Position numbers and translations under genes: made by a program
The notes under the pieces: generated by a model
Told to the model about the DNA's origin: nothing
Database searches by the model: none
Seen by the model: the letters and a program-made list of their open reading frames with translations, nothing else
Source of the DNA: Meishania sp964351985
GTDB taxonomy: Bacteria > Bacteroidota > Bacteroidia > Flavobacteriales > Flavobacteriaceae
Direction of reading: 5' to 3'
Assembly (NCBI GenBank): GCA_964351985.1
Contig: CAYGPR010000010.1
Location: 33,289 to 97,288 of the forward strand
Length of the DNA stretch: 64,000 nt
Shown: positions 15,826 to 24,499 of the stretch, piece after piece
Layout of the letters: every line of letters starts with the position of its first letter
Numbering within the stretch: the first letter of the stretch is position 1

Positions 15826-17964
15826 TTACGGCGTTTTCCCCTCTAAATCAAGCAAAAAAGCGTACTCTTTGGCAACTTCCTTCAACGCTTCAAAACGTCC
15901 GGAAGCGCCTCCATGACCTGCATCCATATTGATATCAAAAAGCAACAGATTGTCATCGGTTTTCAATTCCCTTAGTTTGGCCACCCATTTGGCGGGTTCA
16001 AAATATTGTACTTGGGAATCATGTAGACCTGTTGTCACCAGCATATTCGGATATTTCTTGGATACAACTTGATCATATGGCGAATATGATTTCATATAAT
16101 CGTAATATTCTTTTTCATTGGGGTTGCCCCATTCATCATACTCCCCCGTAGTAAGTGGAATGGATTCATCCAGCATAGTAGTGATTACATCAACAAACGG
16201 CACGGCCGCAATGACACCGTTGTACAGCTCTGGCGCCATATTGACAACGGCACCCATAAGCAGACCGCCCGCAGAACCGCCCATGGCATATAAATGATCA
16301 GGACTGGTGTAGTTTTCGGAAATCAAGAATTTAGAACAATCCACAAAATCGGTAAAGGTATTTTTCTTTTTCAACAGTTTACCGTCTTCGTACCAAGGTC
16401 TTCCCAAATACTGGCCGCCACGGATATGGGCAAGCACATAAACAAAGCCTCGGTCCAAGAGGCTGAGTCGGACCGTAGAGAAATACGGATCGATCGTCGC
16501 GCCGTATGAACCGTACGCATATTGTAGGATCGGAGTGTCAGCACTCAGCTTAGTATCTTTGTGATGAATAATGGACATAGGTACTTTTACACCATCTCTT
16601 GCCGTTGCCCACACCCGTCTTTCAACATAATTTTCTTTGGCGAATTTACCGCCTAATACTTCTTGCTCTTTTTTGATTTCCTTTTCTTTGGTACGCATGT
16701 TAAAGTCGATGACCGAGGCCGGTGTACCCAATGAATTATACGAATAGCGAAGTATTTCGGTATCGAAATCAGGATTCGTACTTACATAAGCGGTATACGT
16801 CTCAATTTCAAACGGTAGATAATAGCCTTCATCACCATTCCATTGGTTGATTTTTAGTTTGTTCAGGCCGTTTTGACGTTCTGAGAGTACATAGAATTCC
16901 TTGAATATCTCTATTCCTTCTAAAAGCACATCAGCTCGATGGGGAATAAATTCTTGCCAGTTTTCCGAGGCAGTACTGTTCTCGTCGACCTTCATCAGCT
17001 TGAAATTGGTAGCATCGTCTTTATTGGTCAACACATAAAAGGAATCATCATAATGGGAAATCGAATATTCCAATCCTCTTGTTCTTGGGGAAAATATCTT
17101 GAATTTGCCATTCGGGTCGTTGGCATTCAAGATTTGATATTCCGAAGTCAAGGTACTTACCGAGCCAATGATGATATATTTATCTGATTTTGATTTGTAA
17201 ACAAAAGCGTTGAAGGTATCGTCGACTTCATTGAAAACAAGTTCATCCTTCGCGGCATCAGTGCCTAAAATATGTTTATAAATCTTATCAGATCGAAGCG
17301 TAACCGGATCTTTCTTGCTATAGAACATGGTTTTGTTATCGTTGGCCCATACCGCTCCTCCGGTCGTATTTTCTATTTTATCGGGGAATACTTCGCCCGT
17401 TTCCAGATTTTTGATTTGCAATGTATACTGCCGTCTAGAAACCGTATCGACACCGAAAGCGGCAAGTTTATTGTTGGGACTCACACCGATCCCGCCCAAA
17501 TTAAAGAAGTCGTGGCCTTCGGCCATTTCGTTACAGTTGAAAACGATTTCTTCCGAGGCCTCCAATGTTTCCTTATGGCGACTATAAATAGGGTATTCCT
17601 TGCCAGTTTCATATCGGGTTACATACCAATACCCGTTCTCTTTGTAAGGTACCGACGAATCATCTTCCTTGATTCGGCCCTTCATTTCCTCGAACAATAC
17701 TTTTTGAAAGTCTTTGGTATGGGCCGTCATCGCTTCATAATAGGCATCCTCACTTTCCAAATAGGAAATCACCTCAGGGTTCTCGCGATCATTCAGCCAA
17801 TAGTAATCATCAGCTCTAACATCATCGTGCGTAACTAGTTCTTTGGGCACTTTTTTGGCTACAGGGGCTTCCATGACGGTCATATCCTTCTTTTCAGTTT
17901 TACAGGAGAGCGCAAAAGTAAGACTTAATGCGAAAATCAATTTGCTTTTTCCGAGGTGTATCAT
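15826..17964 (-). CDS. S9A serine peptidase, oligopeptidase B type, probably exported
   Basis: I prefer the start at 17964 (712 residues, MIHLGKSKLIFALSLTFALS), which gives a clean signal sequence ending in a weak lipobox before Cys21; the open frame starts 14 codons earlier. The protein has an N-terminal propeller half and a C-terminal alpha/beta-hydrolase half. The catalytic serine is in MGGSAGGLLMG (about residue 562), the aspartate near GLHDSQVQY, and the histidine in DAGHGGASGRF (about 683). Oligopeptidase B cleaves short peptides after basic residues. The length fits the family. It probably acts on peptides in the periplasm. It is divergent from ybaB. Confidence 0.92.
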   Translation of the reverse strand: MIHLGKSKLIFALSLTFALSCKTEKKDMTVMEAPVAKKVPKELVTHDDVRADDYYWLNDRENPEVISYLESEDAYYEAMTAHTKDFQKVLFEEMKGRIKEDDSSVPYKENGYWYVTRYETGKEYPIYSRHKETLEASEEIVFNCNEMAEGHDFFNLGGIGVSPNNKLAAFGVDTVSRRQYTLQIKNLETGEVFPDKIENTTGGAVWANDNKTMFYSKKDPVTLRSDKIYKHILGTDAAKDELVFNEVDDTFNAFVYKSKSDKYIIIGSVSTLTSEYQILNANDPNGKFKIFSPRTRGLEYSISHYDDSFYVLTNKDDATNFKLMKVDENSTASENWQEFIPHRADVLLEGIEIFKEFYVLSERQNGLNKLKINQWNGDEGYYLPFEIETYTAYVSTNPDFDTEILRYSYNSLGTPASVIDFNMRTKEKEIKKEQEVLGGKFAKENYVERRVWATARDGVKVPMSIIHHKDTKLSADTPILQYAYGSYGATIDPYFSTVRLSLLDRGFVYVLAHIRGGQYLGRPWYEDGKLLKKKNTFTDFVDCSKFLISENYTSPDHLYAMGGSAGGLLMGAVVNMAPELYNGVIAAVPFVDVITTMLDESIPLTTGEYDEWGNPNEKEYYDYMKSYSPYDQVVSKKYPNMLVTTGLHDSQVQYFEPAKWVAKLRELKTDDNLLLFDINMDAGHGGASGRFEALKEVAKEYAFLLDLEGKTP

Positions 17965-17991
17965 ATAAATCCATTTATCCGCACAATTTAG

Positions 17992-17999
17992 TAATTTTG
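17992..17999 (+). promoter_or_regulatory. -7 element for ybaB
   Basis: TAATTTTG matches TAnnTTTG and lies 27 bases before the ybaB ATG at 18027. It lies within the longest possible reading frame of the divergent peptidase gene, which favours the shorter start of that gene. Confidence 0.6.
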
Positions 18000-18026
18000 A
18001 AGTCATAAACTCAAAATAAAATACCT

Positions 18027-18353
18027 ATGTTCGGAGATATGATGGGAATGATGGGAAAGCTTAAGGAAACCCAAAAAAAGGTTGAAGAAACCAAGAAACG
18101 GCTCGATACCGTTACCATCACGGAAAGCTCATCGGATGGCCTTTTAGAAATCACCATTACGGCCAATAGAGTGGTCAAGGAAATCAAAATCGACGATACC
18201 CTTTTAAACGATAAAGAACAACTGGAAGATTACCTGGTTTTGACGATCAATAAAGCGATTGCAAAGGCAACACAGGTCAATGAAACAGAATTGGCTGCAG
18301 TCGCAAAAGAAGGGATGCCGAATATCCCAGGAATGGATTCCTTGTTCAAATAG
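18027..18353 (+). CDS. YbaB/EbfC family nucleoid-associated protein
   Basis: The 108-residue protein is normal for the family: an N-terminal helical part (GKLKETQKKVEETKKRL), then the beta sheet with EITITANRVVKEIKID and a C-terminal helix. YbaB proteins form dimers that bind DNA. The C-terminus PGMDSLFK resembles the usual end of the family. A YegP-like gene follows 13 bases later and probably shares the transcript. Confidence 0.92.
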   Translation: MFGDMMGMMGKLKETQKKVEETKKRLDTVTITESSSDGLLEITITANRVVKEIKIDDTLLNDKEQLEDYLVLTINKAIAKATQVNETELAAVAKEGMPNIPGMDSLFK

Positions 18354-18366
18354 CTATCTTTAAGAA

Positions 18367-18687
18367 ATGATAGAAATACGAAAACTTGGCGATAAAGGAT
18401 ACGGATTCAATTTGATGGCCGAAAACGGTGGCAAACTATTGAAAAGTGTGGTTTTTTCAAGCGAAGCAGAAGTTGAAAAAAGCCTTGCCGAATTGAATAC
18501 CTTACGCAATCGACATGACGTATTCGAACGAAAAACAAACCATGAGGGCAAGTTTTTGTTCAACCTTAAAAATCAAAAGGGTCGATTAATCGCTAAAAGT
18601 CAATTATATTCTTCAGAAGCGGGCATGGAAAACGGAATCAAAAACGTAAAAAACCGCATTGCCTCGTTAACAAACCAAAACCTATAG
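18367..18687 (+). CDS. YegP-like DUF1508 repeat protein
   Basis: The 106-residue protein has two copies of the DUF1508 unit. The first, at about 1-50, contains KGYGFNLMAENGGKLLKSVVF. The second, at about 53-103, contains GKFLFNLKNQKGRLIAKSQ followed by GMENGIKNVK. Small YegP-like proteins are cytoplasmic and of unclear function. It follows ybaB by 13 bases, and its last six bases overlap the end of the convergent threonine aldolase gene. Confidence 0.85.
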   Translation: MIEIRKLGDKGYGFNLMAENGGKLLKSVVFSSEAEVEKSLAELNTLRNRHDVFERKTNHEGKFLFNLKNQKGRLIAKSQLYSSEAGMENGIKNVKNRIASLTNQNL

Positions 18688-19704
18688 ACTTTTCAGTATT
18701 TTACAAAATTTTTCGTGCATCACATCGACATAGTCCAAATGGGTAACAATCCGCAATTTACCTTGCCCCATTCCAATGAGTTGGACTCCTTTTTCATTCA
18801 AATTTTTCACAAAATCATCGCTTGTCATTCGCGTCTCATCAATTTCAAAAATGATGATATTCGTTTCTATTGGCTCTACCTTTTTTATATAGGAAAGGTT
18901 TTGAAGTACTGCTCCGATTTCCTTTGCTTTTTTATGGTCTTCAGCCAATCTTTCTATGTGGTTCTCCAAAGCATACGAACAGGCGGCAGCCAAATACCCC
19001 GCTTGACGCATTCCCCCGCCTAAAATTTTCCGTATGCGGATGGCCTTATCGATCATCTCTGAACTTGCCACCAATACAGAGCCTACGGGACAGCCCAATC
19101 CTTTACTTAAGCAGACGCTTATCGTATCGAATAGCTGCCCGTATTGTTTGGCAGATTCCTTTTTTGCCACTAGAGCATTCCATAATCGGGCACCATCAAG
19201 ATGATATCCCAAGTTATGTTTTTCGCAAATGGCCTTGATGCGCTTTAGTTCCTTAAAATCCCAACAGGCGCCTCCACCTTTGTTCGTCGTGTTTTCAATA
19301 CACACCAACGAAGTAAGCGGACTATGATAAAAGTCCGGTGGATTTATCGCCGCCTCGACCTGCTCGGCGGTCATCATACCACGGTGTCCATCGACTAACT
19401 TGCAAGAAACCCCACTATTAAAACTCGCCCCTCCCCCTTCATAATTATAAACATGGGCATATTTATCACAAATCAATTGATCCCCAGGATTCGTATGTAG
19501 TTTGATGGCGGTCTGATTGGTCATACTTCCCGAAGGAAAGTAGAGTGCCGCTTCCATGCCGAACATTTCGGCCACTTTCTTTTCCAAGGCGTTGACGGAA
19601 GGGTCGGCTTTAAAGACATCGTCGCCCACCTCGGCCGTCATCATGGCGTCAAGCATGCCGGGGGTGGGTTTGGTTACGGTGTCGCTTATTAAGTTTATTT
19701 CCAA
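18682..19704 (-). CDS. ltaE: Low-specificity L-threonine aldolase
   Basis: The 340-residue PLP enzyme would cleave L-threonine or allo-threonine to glycine and acetaldehyde. It starts MEINLISDTVTKPTPGMLDAM, the usual N-terminus, followed by AEVGDDVFKADPSVNALEKK. The lysine that binds PLP lies in VCLSKGLGCPVGSVL at about residue 201, and the aspartate in NLGYHLDGARLWNA. Length and motifs are normal. The gene converges with the YegP-like gene, overlapping it by six bases with no terminator between them. Confidence 0.93.
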   Translation of the reverse strand: MEINLISDTVTKPTPGMLDAMMTAEVGDDVFKADPSVNALEKKVAEMFGMEAALYFPSGSMTNQTAIKLHTNPGDQLICDKYAHVYNYEGGGASFNSGVSCKLVDGHRGMMTAEQVEAAINPPDFYHSPLTSLVCIENTTNKGGGACWDFKELKRIKAICEKHNLGYHLDGARLWNALVAKKESAKQYGQLFDTISVCLSKGLGCPVGSVLVASSEMIDKAIRIRKILGGGMRQAGYLAAACSYALENHIERLAEDHKKAKEIGAVLQNLSYIKKVEPIETNIIIFEIDETRMTSDDFVKNLNEKGVQLIGMGQGKLRIVTHLDYVDVMHEKFCKILKSL

Positions 19705-19731
19705 GGAATAATTATTAAGTTCTCGATTTTT

Positions 19732-19801
19732 GTTTCAAGTTTCTATTGTTTCTCGTTTCAAGTTGCCTTACCTGAAACAATAGAAAACAAAAACTTGAAA
19801 C
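19732..19801. repeat. Composite inverted repeat built on GTTTCAAG
   Basis: GTTTCAAG occurs at 19732 and 19755, and its complement CTTGAAAC at 19794-19801. GTTTCAAGTTT pairs with AAACTTGAAAC, and CTATTGTTTC (19743-19752) with GAAACAATAG (19774-19783), giving a long imperfect cruciform between the metalloprotease stop and the ltaE start. It looks like a low-complexity interspersed repeat. Confidence 0.5.
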
Positions 19802-19807
19802 CCTTTT

Positions 19808-22210
19808 CTAGTGAAAACAGTCCATCCCAATAGGTGACCCATCAGGTATTTTAGGTGCGGGAATCACTTTAAATTGTTCAGGGTGTTCGTAGAATTTATC
19901 GATTCTTCGAACCATTTCTACCGCTTCGGCATCTTTTGCATCGGTCAAAAGCGATGATTTCAGGTTTTTTAGTTTTTGATTGGCAATCGCATTGACCTGC
20001 GGATGAACGGTTTCACTTGCCGCCAAATTCATCAAATGAAACAACACCCTGAAGTTGACATTACTTTGCACCTCGGCCAGATATGAATCTTTATGCTGCT
20101 TTTTCAGCGTATTGTCCAGTAACTCATTCAATACTTCTTCCAAACCTAAATTCTTTGAATCCAAGGCCTTTTGTTGAATTAATCTCGAAGCCCTTTCAGG
20201 GTGCAATAAAAATTCCAAAGTCATGTCGGCAGCAGTTTCCGGAGCGGAGAGTGCATCGAAAGAGACACCGGTTTTTCCTTTAAACGACTCTCGACCGCCT
20301 CTATATCCGAACGCCCGTGGCGGGAAAAGGGGTAGCTTCCCCTTCGGAATGGCGATGACAGAGGCATCCAACGTCTTCAAAATACTTTGTAATGCCTGTT
20401 GTTGTGTTTTTTTATCTACGGTCTGGACTACGATTTGTCCGTCGCCTTTAACGGCATAGTTGTATTCCAGACCCCCAATTACTTTTGCAACACCTTCGGT
20501 CTGATAACGATGGAAAAAATATAAGGGTACGAAAACATCTTCCAAGACCGTAGTGGGTTCTCCTTTTCTGATGTTATCGATAGAGAAATTGTCAATTGCC
20601 GTTGCCCGCACATTCAACATGGCATCAAGTTCTTCGCTGATGCTTTTTCCGTTATCCCATAGATGTGCCAAAAAATGGGCACTGCCACCTGGCCGGGCAT
20701 CTTGATCGGTAATGTAGCGAAGACCGTCTTCTTGAGCTTTTTTTAAAATAGCGTCCAGGGCCTTTTTTTCGTTCGTCTCCTCTGGGAAATCGGAATAAGA
20801 ATATGCCACGGTTACTTTGTCCCAATCCCCGATTCCCGTATCATATGCTTCTGAAAAATCGATTTCACCATCCTTGACCGAAAATTGCGGATGTGGATAA
20901 TCCATGACCGAAGCTCTATTATTGGTACTTGCGGCGTAATTATGGGCAAAACCTAGCGTATGGCCGATTTCGTGGGCAGAAAGTTGACGGATTCTGGCGA
21001 TGGCCAAATCCAACATCGGTTGATAATTATCATCACGCTCGGCGAAAGGTTTATTCATCAAGGCTTGTGCGATCATATAATCTTGACGGATGCGCAAGCT
21101 TCCCAGACTTACGTGACCTTTGATAATCTCGCCGGTTCTCGGGTCCGTAATGCTGCTACCGTAGCTCCATCCCCTCGTCGAACGGTGTACCCATTGCACG
21201 ACATTGTACCGGGCATCCAAGGGGTCGGCGTCATCAGGTAGCATTTTTATTTGAAAGGCATCTTTATAGCCTGCGGCCTCAAAAGCCTGGTTCCACCATT
21301 TACCACCATCTAGAAGTGCGGAACGGACTGGTTCAGGGGTTCCATTATCCAAATAATATACAATGGGTTCCACGGCCTCGCTTACCTCGGCCGCGTGATC
21401 TTTCTTTTCCAAACGGTGCCTAGTTATGAACCGTTTTAGTATAGGTTCTTGTACGGGCGTGGAATAATCGTAATATGTAAACGGGTACGAGCCACTTCGC
21501 GGGTCGAACTCCCTTTTTTTATAACCATCATCTGGCAACTCGATAAAGGAATGATGCTGTGCTACCGTTACCAATTCCGGGTCCGGAGACACCGAACGGA
21601 TCCACGCGCCTTTCGCTTCTCCTTTGAAGGTAAGGGTCACATCGAACTCCGTATTCTTGGGATAGGACTTTGTTCGGTCCAATGCCATCGCGCTTTTATC
21701 CTTATCGATACTATAGGTGCCTTGTTCCGCTTTTTTCAAACGATTCGCGACACCGTGGGCATCGCGCATCAAGAAATCGGTAATATCGATGATATATTTG
21801 CCATCTTTTTCTTCCTCTATTTTAAATCCCCCGATAATGGATTTTGCAAAAGCCTGTTCCACCGATTTCTTTTCCAGGGCATTATCCGTCAAAGCTCGAA
21901 ATTTAAGGTTGGGCTGAACTAGCAAGAGCTTCCCTCCTGCTTTTTTGAAATATACAACTTGCTCATTGCCAAGTTGCCCTCTGTCCAAACCTATATCGTT
22001 ACTTCCAATTCCACTACTAAGTGAATAGACGTATAAGAATTCTTTATTCAGATTATTGACTTCCAAATAGACCTTATCGTTTTTGTCGTCATATTGAAAA
22101 TTGAATAGTCCGTTGAATTTTTGAAAATCTTTACTTTTTTCCGTGAACTGTGCCGACAAATTGAAAATGGCGAAAATGAGCGTAAGAATAAAGAGAGAAC
22201 AGTGTTTCAT
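19808..22210 (-). CDS. Secreted zinc metalloprotease (metzincin type, DUF5117/DUF5118 family)
   Basis: The 800-residue protein has a signal peptide (MKHCSLFILTLIFAIFNLSA). Its catalytic centre is HEIGHTLGFAH at about residues 411-421, an extended metzincin zinc motif, followed by the methionine turn in ASVMDYPHP. The flanking regions correspond to the DUF5117/DUF5118 family of large bacterial metalloproteases. Substrates are unknown; export suggests peptide or protein degradation in the periplasm or outside the cell. The gene seems to stand alone and is divergent from prfB with 86 bases between start codons. Confidence 0.9.
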   Translation of the reverse strand: MKHCSLFILTLIFAIFNLSAQFTEKSKDFQKFNGLFNFQYDDKNDKVYLEVNNLNKEFLYVYSLSSGIGSNDIGLDRGQLGNEQVVYFKKAGGKLLLVQPNLKFRALTDNALEKKSVEQAFAKSIIGGFKIEEEKDGKYIIDITDFLMRDAHGVANRLKKAEQGTYSIDKDKSAMALDRTKSYPKNTEFDVTLTFKGEAKGAWIRSVSPDPELVTVAQHHSFIELPDDGYKKREFDPRSGSYPFTYYDYSTPVQEPILKRFITRHRLEKKDHAAEVSEAVEPIVYYLDNGTPEPVRSALLDGGKWWNQAFEAAGYKDAFQIKMLPDDADPLDARYNVVQWVHRSTRGWSYGSSITDPRTGEIIKGHVSLGSLRIRQDYMIAQALMNKPFAERDDNYQPMLDLAIARIRQLSAHEIGHTLGFAHNYAASTNNRASVMDYPHPQFSVKDGEIDFSEAYDTGIGDWDKVTVAYSYSDFPEETNEKKALDAILKKAQEDGLRYITDQDARPGGSAHFLAHLWDNGKSISEELDAMLNVRATAIDNFSIDNIRKGEPTTVLEDVFVPLYFFHRYQTEGVAKVIGGLEYNYAVKGDGQIVVQTVDKKTQQQALQSILKTLDASVIAIPKGKLPLFPPRAFGYRGGRESFKGKTGVSFDALSAPETAADMTLEFLLHPERASRLIQQKALDSKNLGLEEVLNELLDNTLKKQHKDSYLAEVQSNVNFRVLFHLMNLAASETVHPQVNAIANQKLKNLKSSLLTDAKDAEAVEMVRRIDKFYEHPEQFKVIPAPKIPDGSPIGMDCFH

Positions 22211-22250
22211 ATTTGGAATTTATTGAATTTCTAAATTTATGTAAAATTGG

Positions 22251-22280
22251 TTGCACTACCATAGTTAAGTCTTATTTTTG
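22251..22280 (+). promoter_or_regulatory. Promoter of prfB (-33 TTG, -7 TATTTTTG)
   Basis: TTG at 22251-22253 and TATTTTTG at 22273-22280, separated by 19 bases, match the Bacteroidetes -33/-7 pattern. The ATG follows 16 bases later. Confidence 0.65.
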
Positions 22281-22296
22281 ACCAAAACTTGAACGA

Positions 22297-23398
22297 ATGA
22301 CAATTACTACGGACCACTACAAAGGTCTTATAGATCGCCTTGGTGCGTTAAGGAGGTATCTTTGACATCGATGCGAAACTTATAGAAATAGAGAACGAGC
22401 AAGAAAAGACACTCGCTCCAGATTTTTGGGACAATCCACAAGAAGCACAGGCGCACATGAAGTTCATTCAATCCAAAAAACAATGGGTCGATGATTTTAA
22501 TGCCGCCAAAAGCTTGGTGGGCGATATCGAGGTATTATTGGAATTTCAACAAGAGGGCGATATTACCGAGGCCGAAGTCGAAACCCAATATGAAAATGCC
22601 CTTGCTCAAATAGAAAAACTAGAGTTCAAGAACATGCTTTCCGAAGAGGGCGACGAACTCCCCGCTGTGTTACAGATTACGGCCGGAGCAGGTGGTACCG
22701 AAAGTTGTGATTGGGCGGCAATGCTCATGCGCATGTACATGATGTGGAGCGAGAAGAACGGCTATAAGGTCAAGGAACTCAACTACCAAGAAGGTGATGT
22801 AGCAGGAATCAAGACCGTAACCCTAGAAATTGATGGCGAATATGCCTTCGGCTGGTTAAAAAGCGAGAACGGAGTACATCGTTTGGTACGTATTTCCCCT
22901 TTTGACAGCAATGCGAAACGACATACATCGTTTGCTTCGGTATATGTTTACCCCCTGGTGGATGATAGTATAGAGATTGATGTGAATCCCGCCGATATTA
23001 CCATTACCACTGCACGTTCAAGCGGGGCGGGTGGACAGAATGTCAATAAGGTGGAGACCAAGGTCCAGTTAGTACACCATCCCACCGGAATACAGATTTC
23101 ATGTTCCGATTCTCGAAGTCAGCACGACAATAGGGCAACGGCCATGAAAATGCTAAAATCACAACTGTACGAAATAGAACTACGAAAAAAATTGGAAGCC
23201 CGCGAAGAAATTGAATCTTCGAAGAAAAAAATTGAGTGGGGTTCGCAAATCCGCAATTATACGATGCAGCCTTATAAGCTCATCAAAGATGTCCGCACCG
23301 GAGAGGAAACCGGCAATGTCGATGCCGTGATGGATGGCGATATCGACAACTTTTTAAAAGCATATCTGATGATGATGGGGCAAAAGGAAGAAGAGTAA
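22297..23398 (+). CDS. prfB: Peptide chain release factor 2, with programmed +1 frameshift
   Basis: The gene starts at 22297 (MTITTDHYKGLIDRLGALRRYL). After 22 codons the zero frame meets TGA at 22363-22365. The site reads AGGAGG TAT CTT TGA C, the classical prfB frameshift signal. A +1 slip at CTT continues with GAC ATC GAT (DIDAK...) to the stop at 23398, giving about 366 residues, the usual RF2 length. The product terminates translation at TGA and TAA. Visible motifs are SPF in VRISPFDSNAKRHTS (stop-codon recognition) and GGQ in SGAGGQNVNKV at about 245-247 (peptidyl-tRNA hydrolysis). Low RF2 favours frameshifting, so the protein regulates its own level. Confidence 0.97.
22351..22366 (+). 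promoter_or_regulatory. prfB programmed +1 frameshift site
   Basis: The SD-like AGGAGG (22351-22356), then TAT, the slippery CTT (22360-22362), stop TGA and a following C, match the known bacterial prfB recoding site in order and spacing. The SD-like element stands out because most start codons in this window have none. Confidence 0.95.
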
Positions 23399-23401
23399 AC
23401 A

Positions 23402-23426
23402 GTAGTCGGTAGGAAGTAGGAAGTCG
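23402..23426. repeat. Short low-complexity repeat after prfB
   Basis: The stretch contains GTCGGTAGGAAGTAGGAAGT, i.e. repeated TAGGAAG words, starting three bases after the prfB stop. It resembles the other word-like intergenic repeats here. The rest of the 145-base gap to arsC shows no convincing gene. Confidence 0.35.
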
Positions 23427-23543
23427 CAAAAGAAGATTAATTGCCGAAGGAAGGTGCCTATTTTGCAAATGATATGACCAGAAAATTAGACTTGAAGACA
23501 TCGTGCTTCATGGATCCAGAATCCAACATCAAACCATTTTAAT

Positions 23544-23885
23544 ATGATAAAGATTTATCACAATCCGAGATGTAAAAAATCGCGTGAAGGTCTAGAGATA
23601 CTAGAACGTTCAGGCAAAAACTTTGAGATAATCAAGTATTTGGAAGATATTCCCTCTAAAAAGTTGTTAAAGGAAATCATATCGAAATTAGGAATCGATC
23701 CCGAGCAATTGCTAAGGAAGAACGAAGCTATTTGGAAGGAAAAGTTCAAAGGCAAAAACCTTTCTGACGATGAGATTGTTGACGCCATGGTCTCAAACCC
23801 TAAATTGATTGAACGACCCATTGTCGTCAATGGAAATGAAGCGGTCATCGGAAGGCCTCCAGAAAAAATCAAAAATATATTGTAG
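23544..23885 (+). CDS. arsC: ArsC family (glutaredoxin-type arsenate reductase / Spx-like) protein
   Basis: The 113-residue thioredoxin-fold protein has the catalytic cysteine in YHNPRCKKSR (C10), the helix REGLEILERSGKNFEIIKYL, and the conserved ERPIVVNGNEAVIGRPPEKI with the anion-binding arginine. Length matches ArsC/YffB-type reductases. Such proteins reduce arsenate with glutathione or glutaredoxin, but single copies away from ars operons often have other redox roles. No arsenic gene is nearby, so the symbol marks the family rather than proven activity. Confidence 0.85.
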   Translation: MIKIYHNPRCKKSREGLEILERSGKNFEIIKYLEDIPSKKLLKEIISKLGIDPEQLLRKNEAIWKEKFKGKNLSDDEIVDAMVSNPKLIERPIVVNGNEAVIGRPPEKIKNIL

Positions 23886-23976
23886 GTGGTATATTTATTG
23901 CTTGAGTATTTAACAAAGATTTAACCAAACGCTGTTAAACCATCATTGAATTTGACAGTCATTAAAACGAGAAAAT

Positions 23977-24498
23977 ATGAAGTCCAACGTAAAGTATTTC
24001 ATCGCACTGTTCGGCCTATTGTTGATAGGATCAGAATTACAGGCCCAAGTAGGGTATGGTAGTCCGTATGGCGGACGGGGTTACGGCTATGGCAGCGGTT
24101 ATGGCTATGGCTACGGAAGACAGCGGAGTGGTATACCACAAATTCAGGATACTCCGAAAGAGGCCGAACCCATGACCGCCGAGCAAATTGTCGATGCCGA
24201 GATGCCCAGATTTATAGAAGTTCTTGAACTGAACGAATTCGAGTCTGCGGTACTTGGCAGTATCTTAAAAAAGTACGTTCAGAAACGGATTGAAATGCAA
24301 ATTCTTCAACTAGAGAAAGAGCAAATGCTTGCCGGCATGGAACGTATTACAAAAGAACAGGATGAAGAACTTAAGGCGGGCCTTCCCTTGGAAAAATATG
24401 AGGCTTTTGTAGATCTACAGAAAAACGGACTTCAAAAGGCAGAAAAAGAGAAGAAAAAAGAAAAAAAGAAAAAGAAAAAGAAGAAAACCAAAGACTAA
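23977..24498 (+). CDS. Secreted Gly/Tyr-rich protein with Lys-rich tail
   Basis: The 173-residue protein has a signal peptide (KYFIALFGLLLIGSELQA) and a GY-rich stretch at about 25-50 of repeated GYG units. A helical domain at about 62-150 follows (MTAEQIVDAEMPRFIEVLELNEFESAVL), and the end is almost pure lysine. I do not recognise the family; the helical part vaguely resembles heavy-metal-sensor or Spy-like periplasmic helices, which is speculative. It ends one base before the ATG of the outer-membrane receptor gene, so the two are very likely co-transcribed. Confidence 0.8.
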   Translation: MKSNVKYFIALFGLLLIGSELQAQVGYGSPYGGRGYGYGSGYGYGYGRQRSGIPQIQDTPKEAEPMTAEQIVDAEMPRFIEVLELNEFESAVLGSILKKYVQKRIEMQILQLEKEQMLAGMERITKEQDEELKAGLPLEKYEAFVDLQKNGLQKAEKEKKKEKKKKKKKKTKD

Positions 24499-24499
24499 C

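Noticed and set aside
17272..17838. 188-codon open frame antisense to the oligopeptidase gene
   Set aside because: The minus-strand gene is clearly a full S9 peptidase; the antisense frame has no recognisable motif and arises from codon bias.
21449..21922. 157-codon open frame antisense to the metalloprotease gene
   Set aside because: No family resemblance, and the opposite strand encodes an intact enzyme.
22457..23398. prfB as a 313-residue ORF starting at 22457
   Set aside because: This start lies inside the RF2 N-terminal domain; the programmed frameshift from 22297 gives a full-length protein.
24447..24495. Poly-A-rich lysine tract as a slippage/frameshift site
   Set aside because: The run is broken by G and the frame ends properly one base before the next gene; no alternative frame product looks meaningful.
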